Assembly: GCF_003265345.1 (NCBI RefSeq)
Contig: NZ_QFWW01000011.1
Location: 1-63,958, forward strand
Source: Lentzea terrae
GTDB taxonomy: Bacteria > Actinomycetota > Actinomycetes > Mycobacteriales > Pseudonocardiaceae
Reading direction: 5' to 3'
Length of the DNA: 63,958 nucleotides
Positions 30,808 through 39,349 of the stretch are shown one piece after another. A program made the position numbers and the translations under genes. Position 1 is the first letter of the stretch. Each line of letters opens with the position of its first letter. Under the pieces are notes generated by a model. It searched no databases. It was not told where the DNA came from and saw only the letters and a list, made by a program, of their open reading frames with translations.

Positions 30808-31793
30808 GAGCGCGGCCACGCCTGGCGGACGGCACCGGGCCCGTACTGGTCGTGCTGCTGATCCTGTTGGTGGGACTGGCGTTCGCCGGTCCCGCGTACG
30901 CCGAACCCAGCGGCTACCTCGCGCTGCTCAAACGTGCGGCGCCGCTCGTGGTGCTGGCCGTCGGCCAGTACTTCGTGATCGTCTCCGGTGGTTTCGACCT
31001 CTCCGTCGGCTCGCTGGTCACGGCCGAGGTGGTGGTCGCCGCCCGGCTGGTCAACGGTGATGACGCGAACACCTGGTGGGTGATCGCGCTGCTGCTGGGC
31101 TGCGGAATCCTCGTCGGGCTGGTCAACGGGCTGATCACGACGAAACTGCTGGTGCCGTCGTTCATCGTGACCCTGGGGATGCTGCTGGTGCTCGACGGTG
31201 CGGTGTTCCTGTGGTCAGGCGGAGCACCGCGCGGCGCCCTGTCCCCGTCGTTCCGCGTCCTCGGCCGGGGCAGTGCCGACGTGCCGGGTCTCGGCCAGTT
31301 GCCGTGGTCGGTGATAGTGCTGCTGGTGGTGCTCGCTGCGGCGGTGTGGTTCATGCGCAGCGGAACCGGACGCACGCTGCTCGCGGTGGGGGACAACGAG
31401 AACGTGGTCCGGCTCGCGGGCGGCCGGGTGGATCGGCTGCGCCTGCTCGCGTTCGTGCTGTCGGCGCTGCTCGCGTCGGTCGCCGCGATCCTGCTCGCAG
31501 GGTTCGCGGGGGTGTCGGCGCAGGTCGGTGAGGGCCTGGAGTTCCGTGCCATCACCGCGGTGGTGCTCGGCGGTGTCCTGCTCGGCGGTGGCCGCGGTTC
31601 GGTGGTCGCCGCGGCTGCGGGCGCGCTGTCGCTCGAAGCGCTCTTCTCCCTGTTGAACCTGCTGGGCGTCTCGGGCGCGCTCGAGTCCGCCGTGCAGGGC
31701 GTGATCATCATCGCCGCAGTGGCCTACGCCGCCCGCGGGGCCGGTCTGCAGCGGGTGCTGCGGCTACGCCGGCCGGTTCCGGACACCGCCTGA
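30804..31793 (+). CDS. Ribose-type sugar ABC transporter permease 2
   Basis: This 329-residue RbsC-like permease overlaps the first by ATGA. Family blocks include GQYFVIVSGGFDLSVGS, LVNGLITTKLLVPSFIVTLG and ITAVVLGGVLLGGGRGS. A hydrophobic N-terminal segment follows a short basic start. Two non-identical RbsC-like subunits in one operon suggest a heterodimeric channel. Confidence 0.93.
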   Translation: MRARPRLADGTGPVLVVLLILLVGLAFAGPAYAEPSGYLALLKRAAPLVVLAVGQYFVIVSGGFDLSVGSLVTAEVVVAARLVNGDDANTWWVIALLLGCGILVGLVNGLITTKLLVPSFIVTLGMLLVLDGAVFLWSGGAPRGALSPSFRVLGRGSADVPGLGQLPWSVIVLLVVLAAAVWFMRSGTGRTLLAVGDNENVVRLAGGRVDRLRLLAFVLSALLASVAAILLAGFAGVSAQVGEGLEFRAITAVVLGGVLLGGGRGSVVAAAAGALSLEALFSLLNLLGVSGALESAVQGVIIIAAVAYAARGAGLQRVLRLRRPVPDTA

Positions 31794-31836
31794 ACGCCTC
31801 CGCCTGAACCCCGTCGACGAAGCCGAGGAGCAGCAC

Positions 31837-33024
31837 ATGAACAGGAAATGGTCCGTTGTGGCCCTGGTGGGCGCGTTCGCGGTGGCCGGGTGTGCCAGCG
31901 ACCTTCCCTCCACCCAGGCCCCTGGCGGCACGTCCGAGTCGGCCAAGGCGAAGTCGGAGTTCTTCGACCAGGCCGAGTTCGAGCGACAGCTGCGGTTCCG
32001 CACCGCGAAGGCGACCGGGTTGGACTCGCAGGACGGCACTGCCAAGCCCTGGGAGCAGATGCTCGAACCGCAACTGGTCGACACGGCCAAGTACGCCAAG
32101 CCCGGAGGCGGCTACCACCTGTGCTTCTCCAACGCCTCGGTGGACAACCCGTGGCGGCAGGTCGGGTTCAAGACCATGAAGGAGGAGGTGAAGCTGCACC
32201 CGGAGATCGCCAAGTTCACCGTGCTGGACGCGGAGGCCAAGGACGACAAGCAGATCAGCGACATCCAGTCGCTCGCGTCGCAGGGGTGCAGCGCGTTGAT
32301 CGTCTCGCCGAACACGACCGCCACGCTGACCCCGGCCGTCGAGGCCGCCTGCGCGACGGGCGTGCCCGTGATCGTCTTCGACCGCGGCGTCAAGACCAGC
32401 TGCCCGGTGACGTTCATCCACCCGATCGGCGGGTTCGCGTTCGGCGCGGACGGTGCCGAGTTCCTCAAGGAGAAGGTGGCGCCAGGCGGCAAGGTCCTCG
32501 CACTGCGCATCCTGCCCGGCGTCGACGTCCTGGAGCAGCGCTGGGCGGCGGCCAGCGAGATCTTCTCCGGTAGCCAGGTGAAGGTCGTGGGCGTGGAGTT
32601 CACCAACGGCGACGCGGCCAAGACCAAGAGCATCGTCAACGAGTACATCCAGCGCGAAGGCAAGATCGACGGCGTCTGGATGGACGCGGGCGCCACCGCG
32701 GTCGCGGCCGTGGAGGCGTTCCAGGACGCCGGCGCGGCGATCCCGCCGTTCGTGGGTGAGGACCAGCAGGACTTCCTGCGGATGTGGGCCGACGAGAAGA
32801 TGACCGCGGTCGCCCCGACCTATCCGACCTACCAGTGGCGCACCCCGATCATCGCCGCCCTGCGCGTCCTCGGCGGCAAGCAGGTGCCGAAGGAATGGGT
32901 GCTGCCGCAGCCGAAGGTCACCCAGGACACCCTGAAGGACTTCATCAAGCAGGACATGCCGCCGCTGCACTACGCCATGTGCGGCTGCGAGGGCATGCCC
33001 GGCTACCCGGCGCCCTGGAAGTAG
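31837..33024 (+). CDS. Sugar-binding lipoprotein of ribose-type ABC transporter
   Basis: This 395-residue protein has a lipoprotein signal with lipobox VAGC near residue 19, so it is anchored to the outer face of the membrane. The mature part is a periplasmic-binding-protein type 1 fold of the RbsB group (QISDIQSLASQGCSALIVSP, ATGVPVIVFDRG, DGVWMDAGATAV). A Cys pair near the end (YAMCGCEGMPG) is unusual for RbsB. Start ATG follows GAGGAG. Length is longer than RbsB by about 90 residues at the N-terminal side. Confidence 0.93.
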   Translation: MNRKWSVVALVGAFAVAGCASDLPSTQAPGGTSESAKAKSEFFDQAEFERQLRFRTAKATGLDSQDGTAKPWEQMLEPQLVDTAKYAKPGGGYHLCFSNASVDNPWRQVGFKTMKEEVKLHPEIAKFTVLDAEAKDDKQISDIQSLASQGCSALIVSPNTTATLTPAVEAACATGVPVIVFDRGVKTSCPVTFIHPIGGFAFGADGAEFLKEKVAPGGKVLALRILPGVDVLEQRWAAASEIFSGSQVKVVGVEFTNGDAAKTKSIVNEYIQREGKIDGVWMDAGATAVAAVEAFQDAGAAIPPFVGEDQQDFLRMWADEKMTAVAPTYPTYQWRTPIIAALRVLGGKQVPKEWVLPQPKVTQDTLKDFIKQDMPPLHYAMCGCEGMPGYPAPWK

Positions 33025-33029
33025 CCGCG

Positions 33030-33812
33030 ATGATGAAGGCGTACGTGGACCTGGTGCGGGCACCGGCGGCGCTCACGGTGCTGGGCGACACGCTGGTCGG
33101 CGCAGGAAAACCGTTGCGGGGCAAGGCCTTGTTGCTTCCGCTGGCGTCCGTCTCGTTGTACTGGGCGGGAATGGCGCTCAACGACTGGGCCGACCGCGAC
33201 CTGGACGCGGTCGAACGACCGGAACGACCGATCCCGTCCGGCCGGATCAGCCCGGACGCGGCCCTGGCCACCGCGGCCGGACTGACCGCGCTCGGCGTCG
33301 GTCTCGCCGCGGCGGCCGGTCGTAACGCTCTGCCGCTCGCCGCGGCGGTGTGGGCCTACGACACCGTGCTGAAGGCCACTCCCGCCGGACCGTTCGCCAT
33401 GGCCGCCTGCCGGGCGTTCGACGTCCTGCTGGGCGGCCGGGCCGTCCTGCCCGCCGGGCTGATGGCCGCGCACACCCTCGGGCTGACCGTGCTGTCACGG
33501 GGCGAGGTGCACGGCACGTCACCTCGCACGGCGAAGGCGGTGCTGTCGGGCACGGTGCTGACGGCGGTGGCGGCCGGCGTCTCCACCCGGCGGCTCAGCG
33601 GGATCGCGGCGGCGCTGAGCTACGCGGTGACGGTAGGACGCGCGCAGTGGCAGGTGGTCCGGCAACCGTCGGCCGAGTCGGTCCGCGCCGCCACGAAGGA
33701 CGGCATCCACGGCATGGTGCTGCTCCAGGCCGCGCTGGCCGAGCACGGCGCCGCGCTGCCGCTCGTGTTGCCGCTGGCCACAGCGCTGAGCAGGAAGGTG
33801 AGCCCGACATGA
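33030..33812 (+). CDS. UbiA-family prenyltransferase, EboC-like
   Basis: This 260-residue integral membrane protein carries NDWADRDLD, the first Asp-rich motif (NDxxDxxxD) that binds prenyl diphosphate, then VERPERPIPSGRIS, as in UbiA enzymes. The second motif is weak (ACRAFDVLLG). It matches actinobacterial prenyltransferases found beside EboA/EboB/EboE/EboF-like genes, recalled under the name 'SCO3242 family prenyltransferase'. It begins 5 bases after the lipoprotein stop and ends overlapping the next gene. It should attach a prenyl chain, perhaps from the synthase at 25934, to a polar acceptor such as a cyclitol; the acceptor is not known. ATG 33033 is an equal start. Confidence 0.87.
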   Translation: MMKAYVDLVRAPAALTVLGDTLVGAGKPLRGKALLLPLASVSLYWAGMALNDWADRDLDAVERPERPIPSGRISPDAALATAAGLTALGVGLAAAAGRNALPLAAAVWAYDTVLKATPAGPFAMAACRAFDVLLGGRAVLPAGLMAAHTLGLTVLSRGEVHGTSPRTAKAVLSGTVLTAVAAGVSTRRLSGIAAALSYAVTVGRAQWQVVRQPSAESVRAATKDGIHGMVLLQAALAEHGAALPLVLPLATALSRKVSPT

Positions 33813-35137
33813 CGTTCCAGCTGGGCTACGGCACCAACGGGTTCGCCAACCACCGGCTCGACGACGCGCTCGCCGTGATCGCCGATCTCGGCTACACGGC
33901 GGTGGCCCTCACCCTCGATCATCACCACCTGGACCCGTTCGCCGGCGACGTCGGGAAGCAGACCGATCGGCTTGCCGCACGCCTGCACGAACTGGGCTTG
34001 CGCGTCGTCGTGGAGACCGGCGCGCGGTATTTGCTCGACCCGCGCCGCAAGCACCACCCCACGCTGGTGAGTGAGGATCAGGCGGTGCGGGTCGATTTCC
34101 TGGTGCGCGCCAAGCAGATCGCGCTGGACCTCGGCGCGGACTGCGTGTCGTTCTGGTCCGGAGTGGGATCCGCGGACGACTGGGACCACCTGAGGTCGGG
34201 CGTCGCCGCGGTGCTGGAGAGCGGGCCGGCCGTCCCGATGGGACTGGAGCCGGAGCCGGGCATGGTCGTGCAGTGGCTCGACCAGGCACTGCGGCTGCGG
34301 ACCGAGCTCGGGAACCCGGAGGAGCTGAGGATCACCCTCGACGTCGGGCACTGCGTCGCGGTCGAGCCGCAGGACGCGGCGGCGTGCATCAGGCAGGCGG
34401 GCGAGCTGCTCGTCAACGTGCAGCTCGACGACATGCTGCCGGGCGTGCACGAGCACCTGGAGTTCGGTGAGGGACAGCTGGACCTGCCCGCCACGCTCGC
34501 CGCACTGACTGGCATCGGCTACACCGGCGTCGCCGCGGTGGAGCTGCCCCGGCACAGCCATGCCGCACCGGACGTGGCGGTGCGGGCACTGCGAGCGCTG
34601 CGCGCGGCGCAGTGGCTGGCCGAGGCAGAACGGGCGGTCCGCGCCGATCCCGGCGCGATCGACACCCTGTTCCCCGCGGCGGGAAGGGCGGTGGGAGCAG
34701 GACAGGACGCCGCACGGGTCCGCCTGCTCACTGCGTTCGCCGACGTGTCCGGCGATCCGGTCGACGGCCTCACGAGGCTCTACCGGTACGGCACCTCCGC
34801 GGAACGGCGAGGTGTCCTGCGCGGGCTGGCCGAGGTGGGGGACCTTGCTCCGGCAGCCGGGGTCGCGTTGGTCGAGGACGCCTTGCGCAGCAACGAGACC
34901 GACCTGGTCGCGGCGGCACTCGGCCCGTTCGCCACCCGGCACCTCGGCAGACACGCGTGGCGGCACGGCGTGCTCAAGTGCCTGTTCATGGGCATTCCGC
35001 TGACCGTGGTCGACGGTCTCGACCGGCACGCGGACGCGGAGCTGCTGCGCATGGTGGCCGCGTTCTCCGACGAACGCCGCGCGGCCGGCCGTCCGGTGCC
35101 CGCCGACGCTCTCGCCCTGCTCGGAAAGGCTTCGTGA
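33809..35137 (+). CDS. TIM barrel isomerase-like domain fused to EboA domain
   Basis: This 442-residue cytosolic protein overlaps its neighbours by ATGA and TGATG. Residues about 1-265 form a xylose-isomerase-like TIM barrel with metal-site blocks MGLEPEPGMVVQW and ITLDVGHCVAVEP. From about 275 to the end it has an EboA-like helical domain (RRGVLRGLAEVGD, GRHAWRHGVLKCLFMGIPL). EboA is known from ebo clusters but its role is not established. Fusion to the barrel suggests EboA helps handle the same substrate. The barrel is related to the EboE-like protein two genes on. Confidence 0.85.
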   Translation: MTFQLGYGTNGFANHRLDDALAVIADLGYTAVALTLDHHHLDPFAGDVGKQTDRLAARLHELGLRVVVETGARYLLDPRRKHHPTLVSEDQAVRVDFLVRAKQIALDLGADCVSFWSGVGSADDWDHLRSGVAAVLESGPAVPMGLEPEPGMVVQWLDQALRLRTELGNPEELRITLDVGHCVAVEPQDAAACIRQAGELLVNVQLDDMLPGVHEHLEFGEGQLDLPATLAALTGIGYTGVAAVELPRHSHAAPDVAVRALRALRAAQWLAEAERAVRADPGAIDTLFPAAGRAVGAGQDAARVRLLTAFADVSGDPVDGLTRLYRYGTSAERRGVLRGLAEVGDLAPAAGVALVEDALRSNETDLVAAALGPFATRHLGRHAWRHGVLKCLFMGIPLTVVDGLDRHADAELLRMVAAFSDERRAAGRPVPADALALLGKAS

Positions 35138-35991
35138 TGCGCATCTTCGACCCGCACATCCACATGACGTCCCGCACCACCGACGACTACGAGGCCATGC
35201 GCGACGCCGGTGTGCGAGCGCTGGTGGAGCCCGCGTTCTGGCTCGGCCAGCCGCGGACGAGCGTCGGCTCGTTCGTCGACTACTTCGACAGCCTGCTCGG
35301 GTGGGAACGGTTCCGCGCCGCCCAGTTCGGCATCGCACACCACTGCGCGCTCGCCCTGAACCCCAAGGAGGCCAACGACCCCCGGTGCACCGAGGTGCTG
35401 GACGTGCTGCCGCGCTACCTGGCCAAGGACGGTGTGGTCGCGGTCGGCGAGGTCGGGTACGACTCGATGACACCGGAGGAGGACGACGCGTTCGCGCGCC
35501 AACTGGAACTGGCGCTGCGGCACGACCTGCCGGTCCTCGTGCACACACCGCACCGGGACAAGCAGGAGGGTACGAAGCGAACACTGGACGTGGTCCGTGA
35601 GTCGGGCCTGGCGCCGCACCGCGTCCTGGTCGACCACCTCAACGAGATCACCGTCAAGATGGTGGCGGACGCGGGCTGCTGGATGGGGTTCTCCGTCTAC
35701 CCGGACACCAAGATGGACGAGGCTCGGATGGTGGCGCTGCTCGCCGAGTACGGCACCGAGCGGATGCTGGTCAACTCCGCCGCCGACTGGGGCCGGTCCG
35801 ATCCGCTGAAGACCCACAAGACCGGGTTGGCGATGCTGGACGCCGGGTTCGGCGAGTCCGAAGTGGACACGGTGTTGTGGCACAACCCGGTCGAGTTCTA
35901 CGGCCAGAGCGGCAGGCTGGCGCTCGAACCGGCGGCGGCGGGTGTGGTCGACGCGGCCACCGGCAGTTCGGTGCTGCGGGGTGAACGGTGA
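35137..35991 (+). CDS. TatD-family metal hydrolase, EboB-like
   Basis: This 284-residue cytosolic protein is an amidohydrolase-fold TatD relative. It opens with FDPHIHMTSRTTDDY, where HxH binds metal, and continues with VGEVGYDS, VHTPHRDKQEG, VLVDHLNE and NSAADWGRSDP (terminal Asp). These variants match EboB more than DNase-type TatD. It overlaps both neighbours, so the proteins are made together. The reaction is unknown; hydrolysis of a phospho- or lactone intermediate is possible. Confidence 0.88.
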   Translation: MRIFDPHIHMTSRTTDDYEAMRDAGVRALVEPAFWLGQPRTSVGSFVDYFDSLLGWERFRAAQFGIAHHCALALNPKEANDPRCTEVLDVLPRYLAKDGVVAVGEVGYDSMTPEEDDAFARQLELALRHDLPVLVHTPHRDKQEGTKRTLDVVRESGLAPHRVLVDHLNEITVKMVADAGCWMGFSVYPDTKMDEARMVALLAEYGTERMLVNSAADWGRSDPLKTHKTGLAMLDAGFGESEVDTVLWHNPVEFYGQSGRLALEPAAAGVVDAATGSSVLRGER

Positions 35992-37079
35992 TCGCCTACT
36001 GCACCAACGTCCACCCGGCGCCCGACCTCGCGGGCATCCTGGCCCAGCTCGACCGGCATGCGGTCCGGGTGCGGGAGGCGCTGGAGGCGGACACGCTCCC
36101 CTTGGGACTGTGGCTGCCCGCGCCGGTCGCACGAGGACTCGCGGAGGATGGCACCGCACTGCAGCACTTCCGCGCCGAGCTTGCGAGCAGAGGACTGACG
36201 GTCTCCACGCTCAACGCGTTCCCGTACGGTGACTTCCACGACGAGGTGGTCAAGCACGCGGTGTACTTCCCGACGTGGACCGATCCGCGCCGCCTGCGGT
36301 ACACAGTGGACTGTGCAGCCGTGCTGGCCGACCTGCTGCCCGATTCCGCGTCCTACGGCAGCATCTCGACCCTGCCGCTGGCCTGGCGGGAGCCGTGGAC
36401 GGGCCGCGACGACGACCGTGCCGCGGAGGCTCTCGCCGAGCTCACCCTGTCCCTGCGCGCCGAGACCCGCCGGCACGGCAGACCGATCAGGCTGGCCGTC
36501 GAGCCGGAGCCGGGTTGTGTGCTGGACACCGTCGCCGACGCGGTCGGCTGGCTGGCCGGCCGGGTCGATCCCGACCACATCGGGATCTGCCTGGACACCT
36601 GTCACCTCGCGGTGTCGTTCGCCGATCCGGCCGAGACGGTCGCGTCGATCCGCCGGGCAGGGCTGGAGGTGGTCAAGGTGCAGGCCTCGGCGGCACTGGA
36701 GGTGGCGGAACCCGGCACTGCGGCGGGCAGGCGGGCGGTCGCTGCGTACAGCGAACCCCGCTACCTGCACCAGGTCCGGGAGAACACCCCCGGCGGTGTC
36801 CTGGCGGCGGACGACCTGCCGGAGGCGTTCGAGACCCTGCCCGCCGAGCACCCGTGGCGCGTGCACTTCCACGTGCCGCTGCACGCTGTTCCGCCCGCAC
36901 CGCTCACGTCGACCACCGACGTGCTCGTGGCCGCTGCAGCGGCGGTGGACCCCGGCACGCACGTCGAGGTGGAGACCTACACCTGGACCGTGCTGCCGGG
37001 TGCGGGCGACCTCGCTGACGGCATCGCGGCAGAACTGCGCTGGGCGGCGCAGCACCTGCGGACGGGAGTGGTGGTGTGA
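35988..37079 (+). CDS. EboE-like TIM barrel protein
   Basis: This 363-residue cytosolic protein starts at a GTG overlapping the TatD stop. IAYCTNVHPA, LPLGLWLP, TLNAFPYGDFH, AVEPEPGCVLD and CLDTCHLAVSF mark the metabolite-traffic/xylose-isomerase-like barrel called EboE. Glu and Asp-His in the last two blocks would bind metal. It is the partner most often seen with EboF-like phosphatases. Enzyme reaction is not established; a sugar or cyclitol isomerase is likely. Confidence 0.88.
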   Translation: MIAYCTNVHPAPDLAGILAQLDRHAVRVREALEADTLPLGLWLPAPVARGLAEDGTALQHFRAELASRGLTVSTLNAFPYGDFHDEVVKHAVYFPTWTDPRRLRYTVDCAAVLADLLPDSASYGSISTLPLAWREPWTGRDDDRAAEALAELTLSLRAETRRHGRPIRLAVEPEPGCVLDTVADAVGWLAGRVDPDHIGICLDTCHLAVSFADPAETVASIRRAGLEVVKVQASAALEVAEPGTAAGRRAVAAYSEPRYLHQVRENTPGGVLAADDLPEAFETLPAEHPWRVHFHVPLHAVPPAPLTSTTDVLVAAAAAVDPGTHVEVETYTWTVLPGAGDLADGIAAELRWAAQHLRTGVVV

Positions 37080-38464
37080 AACCGTTGGTGGTTCTCAACG
37101 TCGTCGGCATGACGCCGGCGCTCCTCGAACACATGCCCAATCTCTCGCGGCTGGGCTGGCAGGCCGAACTGGGCACGGTGCTGCCCGCCGTGACGTGCAG
37201 CGCGCAGGCCACGCTGCTCACCGGTCTCACCCCGGCGCAGCACGGGATAGTCGGCAACGGCTGGTACTTCCGCGACCTGGGCGAGATTCACCTGTGGCGT
37301 CAGCACAACCGCCTCGTCGGAGGGGAGAAGCTCTGGGAGACCGCGCGTCGCGCCCATCCCGGCTACACCGCCGCCAACATCTGCTGGTGGTACGCGATGG
37401 GCGCCTCGACAGACATCACCGTGACCCCTCGGCCGATCTACCACGCGGACGGGCGCAAGTCGCCGGACTGCTACGTCCGCCCACCCCGCCTGCACGACGA
37501 ACTCGTCGGAGCTCTGGGCGAGTTCCCGCTCTTTCAGTACTGGGGCCCCACGGCGGCACTGGCGTCGAGCGAGTGGATCATCGGCGCCGCGCGGAAAGTC
37601 CTCGCCGAAAGGCGGCCTGACCTGTTGCTGGTCTACGTGCCACATCTGGACTACGACCTGCAGCGGTTCGGACCGTCCTCACCGCAGGCGGTCAAGGCGG
37701 CGGCGGACGTGGACCGGGCGCTGGCGCCTCTGCTCGCCGACGCGTCGGACGCCACCATCGTGGCGTTATCGGAGTACGGCATCACCGACGCACGCCGCCC
37801 GGTCGACATCAATCGGGCGTTGCGAGCAGCAGACCTGCTCGAGGTCTACTCGCAGTCCGGGATGGAGTACCTGGATCCGTGGACGTCGCGGGCGTTCGCG
37901 GTGGCCGACCACCAGATCGCGCACGTGTACGTCGCCGATCCGGCCGATCTCCCGAGGACGAGAGAGGTCCTCGCGGACATTCCGGGTGTCGACGTGCTGT
38001 ACGGCCGGGACGCGCAGGCGTCCGTCGGCCTGGATCACGAGCGGTCCGGTGAACTGGTGGCGGTGGCCGAGCCGGACGCATGGTTCACCTACTACTACTG
38101 GACCGATGACCACCGCGCACCGGACTTCGCCCGTGGCGTGGACATCCACCGCAAACCCGGCTACGACCCCGCCGAACTGTTCTTCGACCCGGCCGACCCG
38201 CTCGTCAAGGCCAGAGCTGGGTTGAACCTGGCCCGCAAGAAGCTCGGGCTGAGATACACGATGAACGTCGTGCCGCTGGACCCGTCGTGCGTGCGCGGCA
38301 CGCACGGCAGGCTGCCCGACCGGGCGGCGGACGGGCCGGTGCTCTTGTGCTCGGATCCGGTGGCACCGCGGTCGGTCGAGCGCACCGGCCGGATCACCGC
38401 GACCGAAGTCCGCACTCTCCTGCTCGAACTGCAGGGAATTCCCGCGGAGGAGCTCAGCCGATGA
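37076..38464 (+). CDS. EboF-like alkaline phosphatase / nucleotide pyrophosphatase superfamily protein
   Basis: This 462-residue protein starts at a GTG overlapping EboE. VTCSAQATLLTGLTPAQHG holds the Thr nucleophile seen in phosphodiesterase/pyrophosphatase members, and YVPHLDYDLQRFG, LSEYGITD and DHQIAHVYV supply metal-binding Asp/His. GYDPAELFFDP lies near the C terminus. It lacks a signal peptide, so it acts in the cytosol. It may split a phosphodiester or phosphate ester in the Ebo pathway. It overlaps the HTH gene by ATGA. Confidence 0.88.
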   Translation: MKPLVVLNVVGMTPALLEHMPNLSRLGWQAELGTVLPAVTCSAQATLLTGLTPAQHGIVGNGWYFRDLGEIHLWRQHNRLVGGEKLWETARRAHPGYTAANICWWYAMGASTDITVTPRPIYHADGRKSPDCYVRPPRLHDELVGALGEFPLFQYWGPTAALASSEWIIGAARKVLAERRPDLLLVYVPHLDYDLQRFGPSSPQAVKAAADVDRALAPLLADASDATIVALSEYGITDARRPVDINRALRAADLLEVYSQSGMEYLDPWTSRAFAVADHQIAHVYVADPADLPRTREVLADIPGVDVLYGRDAQASVGLDHERSGELVAVAEPDAWFTYYYWTDDHRAPDFARGVDIHRKPGYDPAELFFDPADPLVKARAGLNLARKKLGLRYTMNVVPLDPSCVRGTHGRLPDRAADGPVLLCSDPVAPRSVERTGRITATEVRTLLLELQGIPAEELSR

Positions 38465-38727
38465 TCAGTCCCTTGGCCGAGGTCACCACGGCGCACCCGA
38501 ATTGCGATTACTCGGTGGTCGTGGGCAAGGAACCCACGGCGGAAACCCAGCGCCTGCTGAGGCTCATGCAAACGGGCGCGACCGACCGCGCGATCGCCCG
38601 CGAACTCAGTGTCAGCCTGCGCACCCTGCACCGGCGCGTCGCCCGCCTGCAGTCGTTGCTCGGCGTTCAGTCGCGGTTCCAGCTCGGCGTGCTCGCCGCC
38701 GAGCTGGAGTGGCTCCGTCCGGGGTGA
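38461..38727 (+). CDS. Small LuxR-type HTH protein
   Basis: This 88-residue protein is coupled by ATGA to the EboF-like gene and ends the operon. Residues about 25-80 form a LuxR-type HTH (GATDRAIARELSVSLRTLHR, then RVARLQSLLGVQSRFQLG). There is no receiver or sensor domain, only a 25-residue N-terminal extension. It could be a local DNA-binding regulator of the operon, or the surviving end of a longer regulator; the tight coupling favours a real gene. Confidence 0.75.
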   Translation: MISPLAEVTTAHPNCDYSVVVGKEPTAETQRLLRLMQTGATDRAIARELSVSLRTLHRRVARLQSLLGVQSRFQLGVLAAELEWLRPG

Positions 38728-38746
38728 ACGAGACGCGACCGAACGT

Positions 38747-38816
38747 GTGCCGCTCGAAAGTCGTCCACCGCAGCGTGGCAGCGCATCTCTCCCAGGCTGG
38801 GAGCATGCTCGGGTGA
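38747..38816 (+). repeat. Upstream end of integrase element (copy 1)
   Basis: This 70-base segment, ending GAGCATGCTCGGGTGA, is about 90 percent identical to the reverse complement of 60944-61013. It lies directly before the decayed integrase reading, so it is probably the conserved leader or terminus of that mobile element. Confidence 0.65.
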
Positions 38817-39260
38817 TCGTGTCTCTGCTGTACGAGGTGACGTGGAAGATGCTGTCCGCCGCGTCGGTGCTGCTCCGCGGTGAAGCGGCGAAGGACGTGG
38901 AGCTGCTTGTGCTGCGGCACGCCGGCCCGGTCCGTTGCGAGCCGGCGGACCGATTCTGGTTCGCGGCCCTGTCCAGGCTGATACCTCGTTCGCGTTGGCG
39001 CAAGGGTTCCCCAGTCACGCCCGGCACGGTGCACGGCTGGCACTGCAGGTTCATCGCCTGGAAGTGGGACCACACCACGCGACGACGCACCGGACGTCCA
39101 CCCAGCCGAGCCGCGATCAAGACGCTCGTGCTCCGGCTTGCGGCAGAGAACCCGCGGTGGGGACATCGACGGGATCCAAGGCGAGCTGGCTCGGCTCGGC
39201 CACCGGGTAGATCCGGCCCCACCTGGCGCGAATTTCTCTCCGCCCAAGCATGGATGAGGT
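38814..39260 (+). pseudogene. Integrase-type transposase remnant
   Basis: The reading opens with VIVSLLYEVTWKMLSAASVL, then EAAKDVELLVLRH, GPVRCEPADRFWFAALSRLI and ENPRWGHRR. It follows a widespread actinobacterial rve-type integrase. The usual stretch between LRH and GPVR is shortened, the reading shifts frame after RWGHRR, and the catalytic core is missing. It marks the end of the Ebo operon. Confidence 0.75.
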
Positions 39261-39282
39261 TTTCGGCACGCACAGCTCTCCG

Positions 39283-39330
39283 CGCGCCGAACGGTCGAGA
39301 GCGAGTTCTCGCTCTCGACCGTTCGGCGCG
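39283..39330. terminator. Very strong bidirectional hairpin
   Basis: A perfect 23-bp stem (39283-39305 with 39308-39330) closes only two bases. It sits 20 bases after the minus-strand stop of the secreted protein at 39350 and should end its transcription. It could equally stop read-through from the Ebo operon. Confidence 0.75.
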
Positions 39331-39349
39331 TTCGTCGGTCAGCCGCGGA

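Noticed and set aside
33030..33812. UbiA proper (4-hydroxybenzoate prenyltransferase) for quinone synthesis
   Set aside because: It is shorter, has a weak second Asp-rich motif and sits among Ebo-like genes rather than quinone genes.
28280..38727. A classic EboD (dehydroquinate-synthase-like) gene inside the operon
   Set aside because: No reading in the operon shows the family's NAD-binding or metal motifs; every gene there is assigned to something else.
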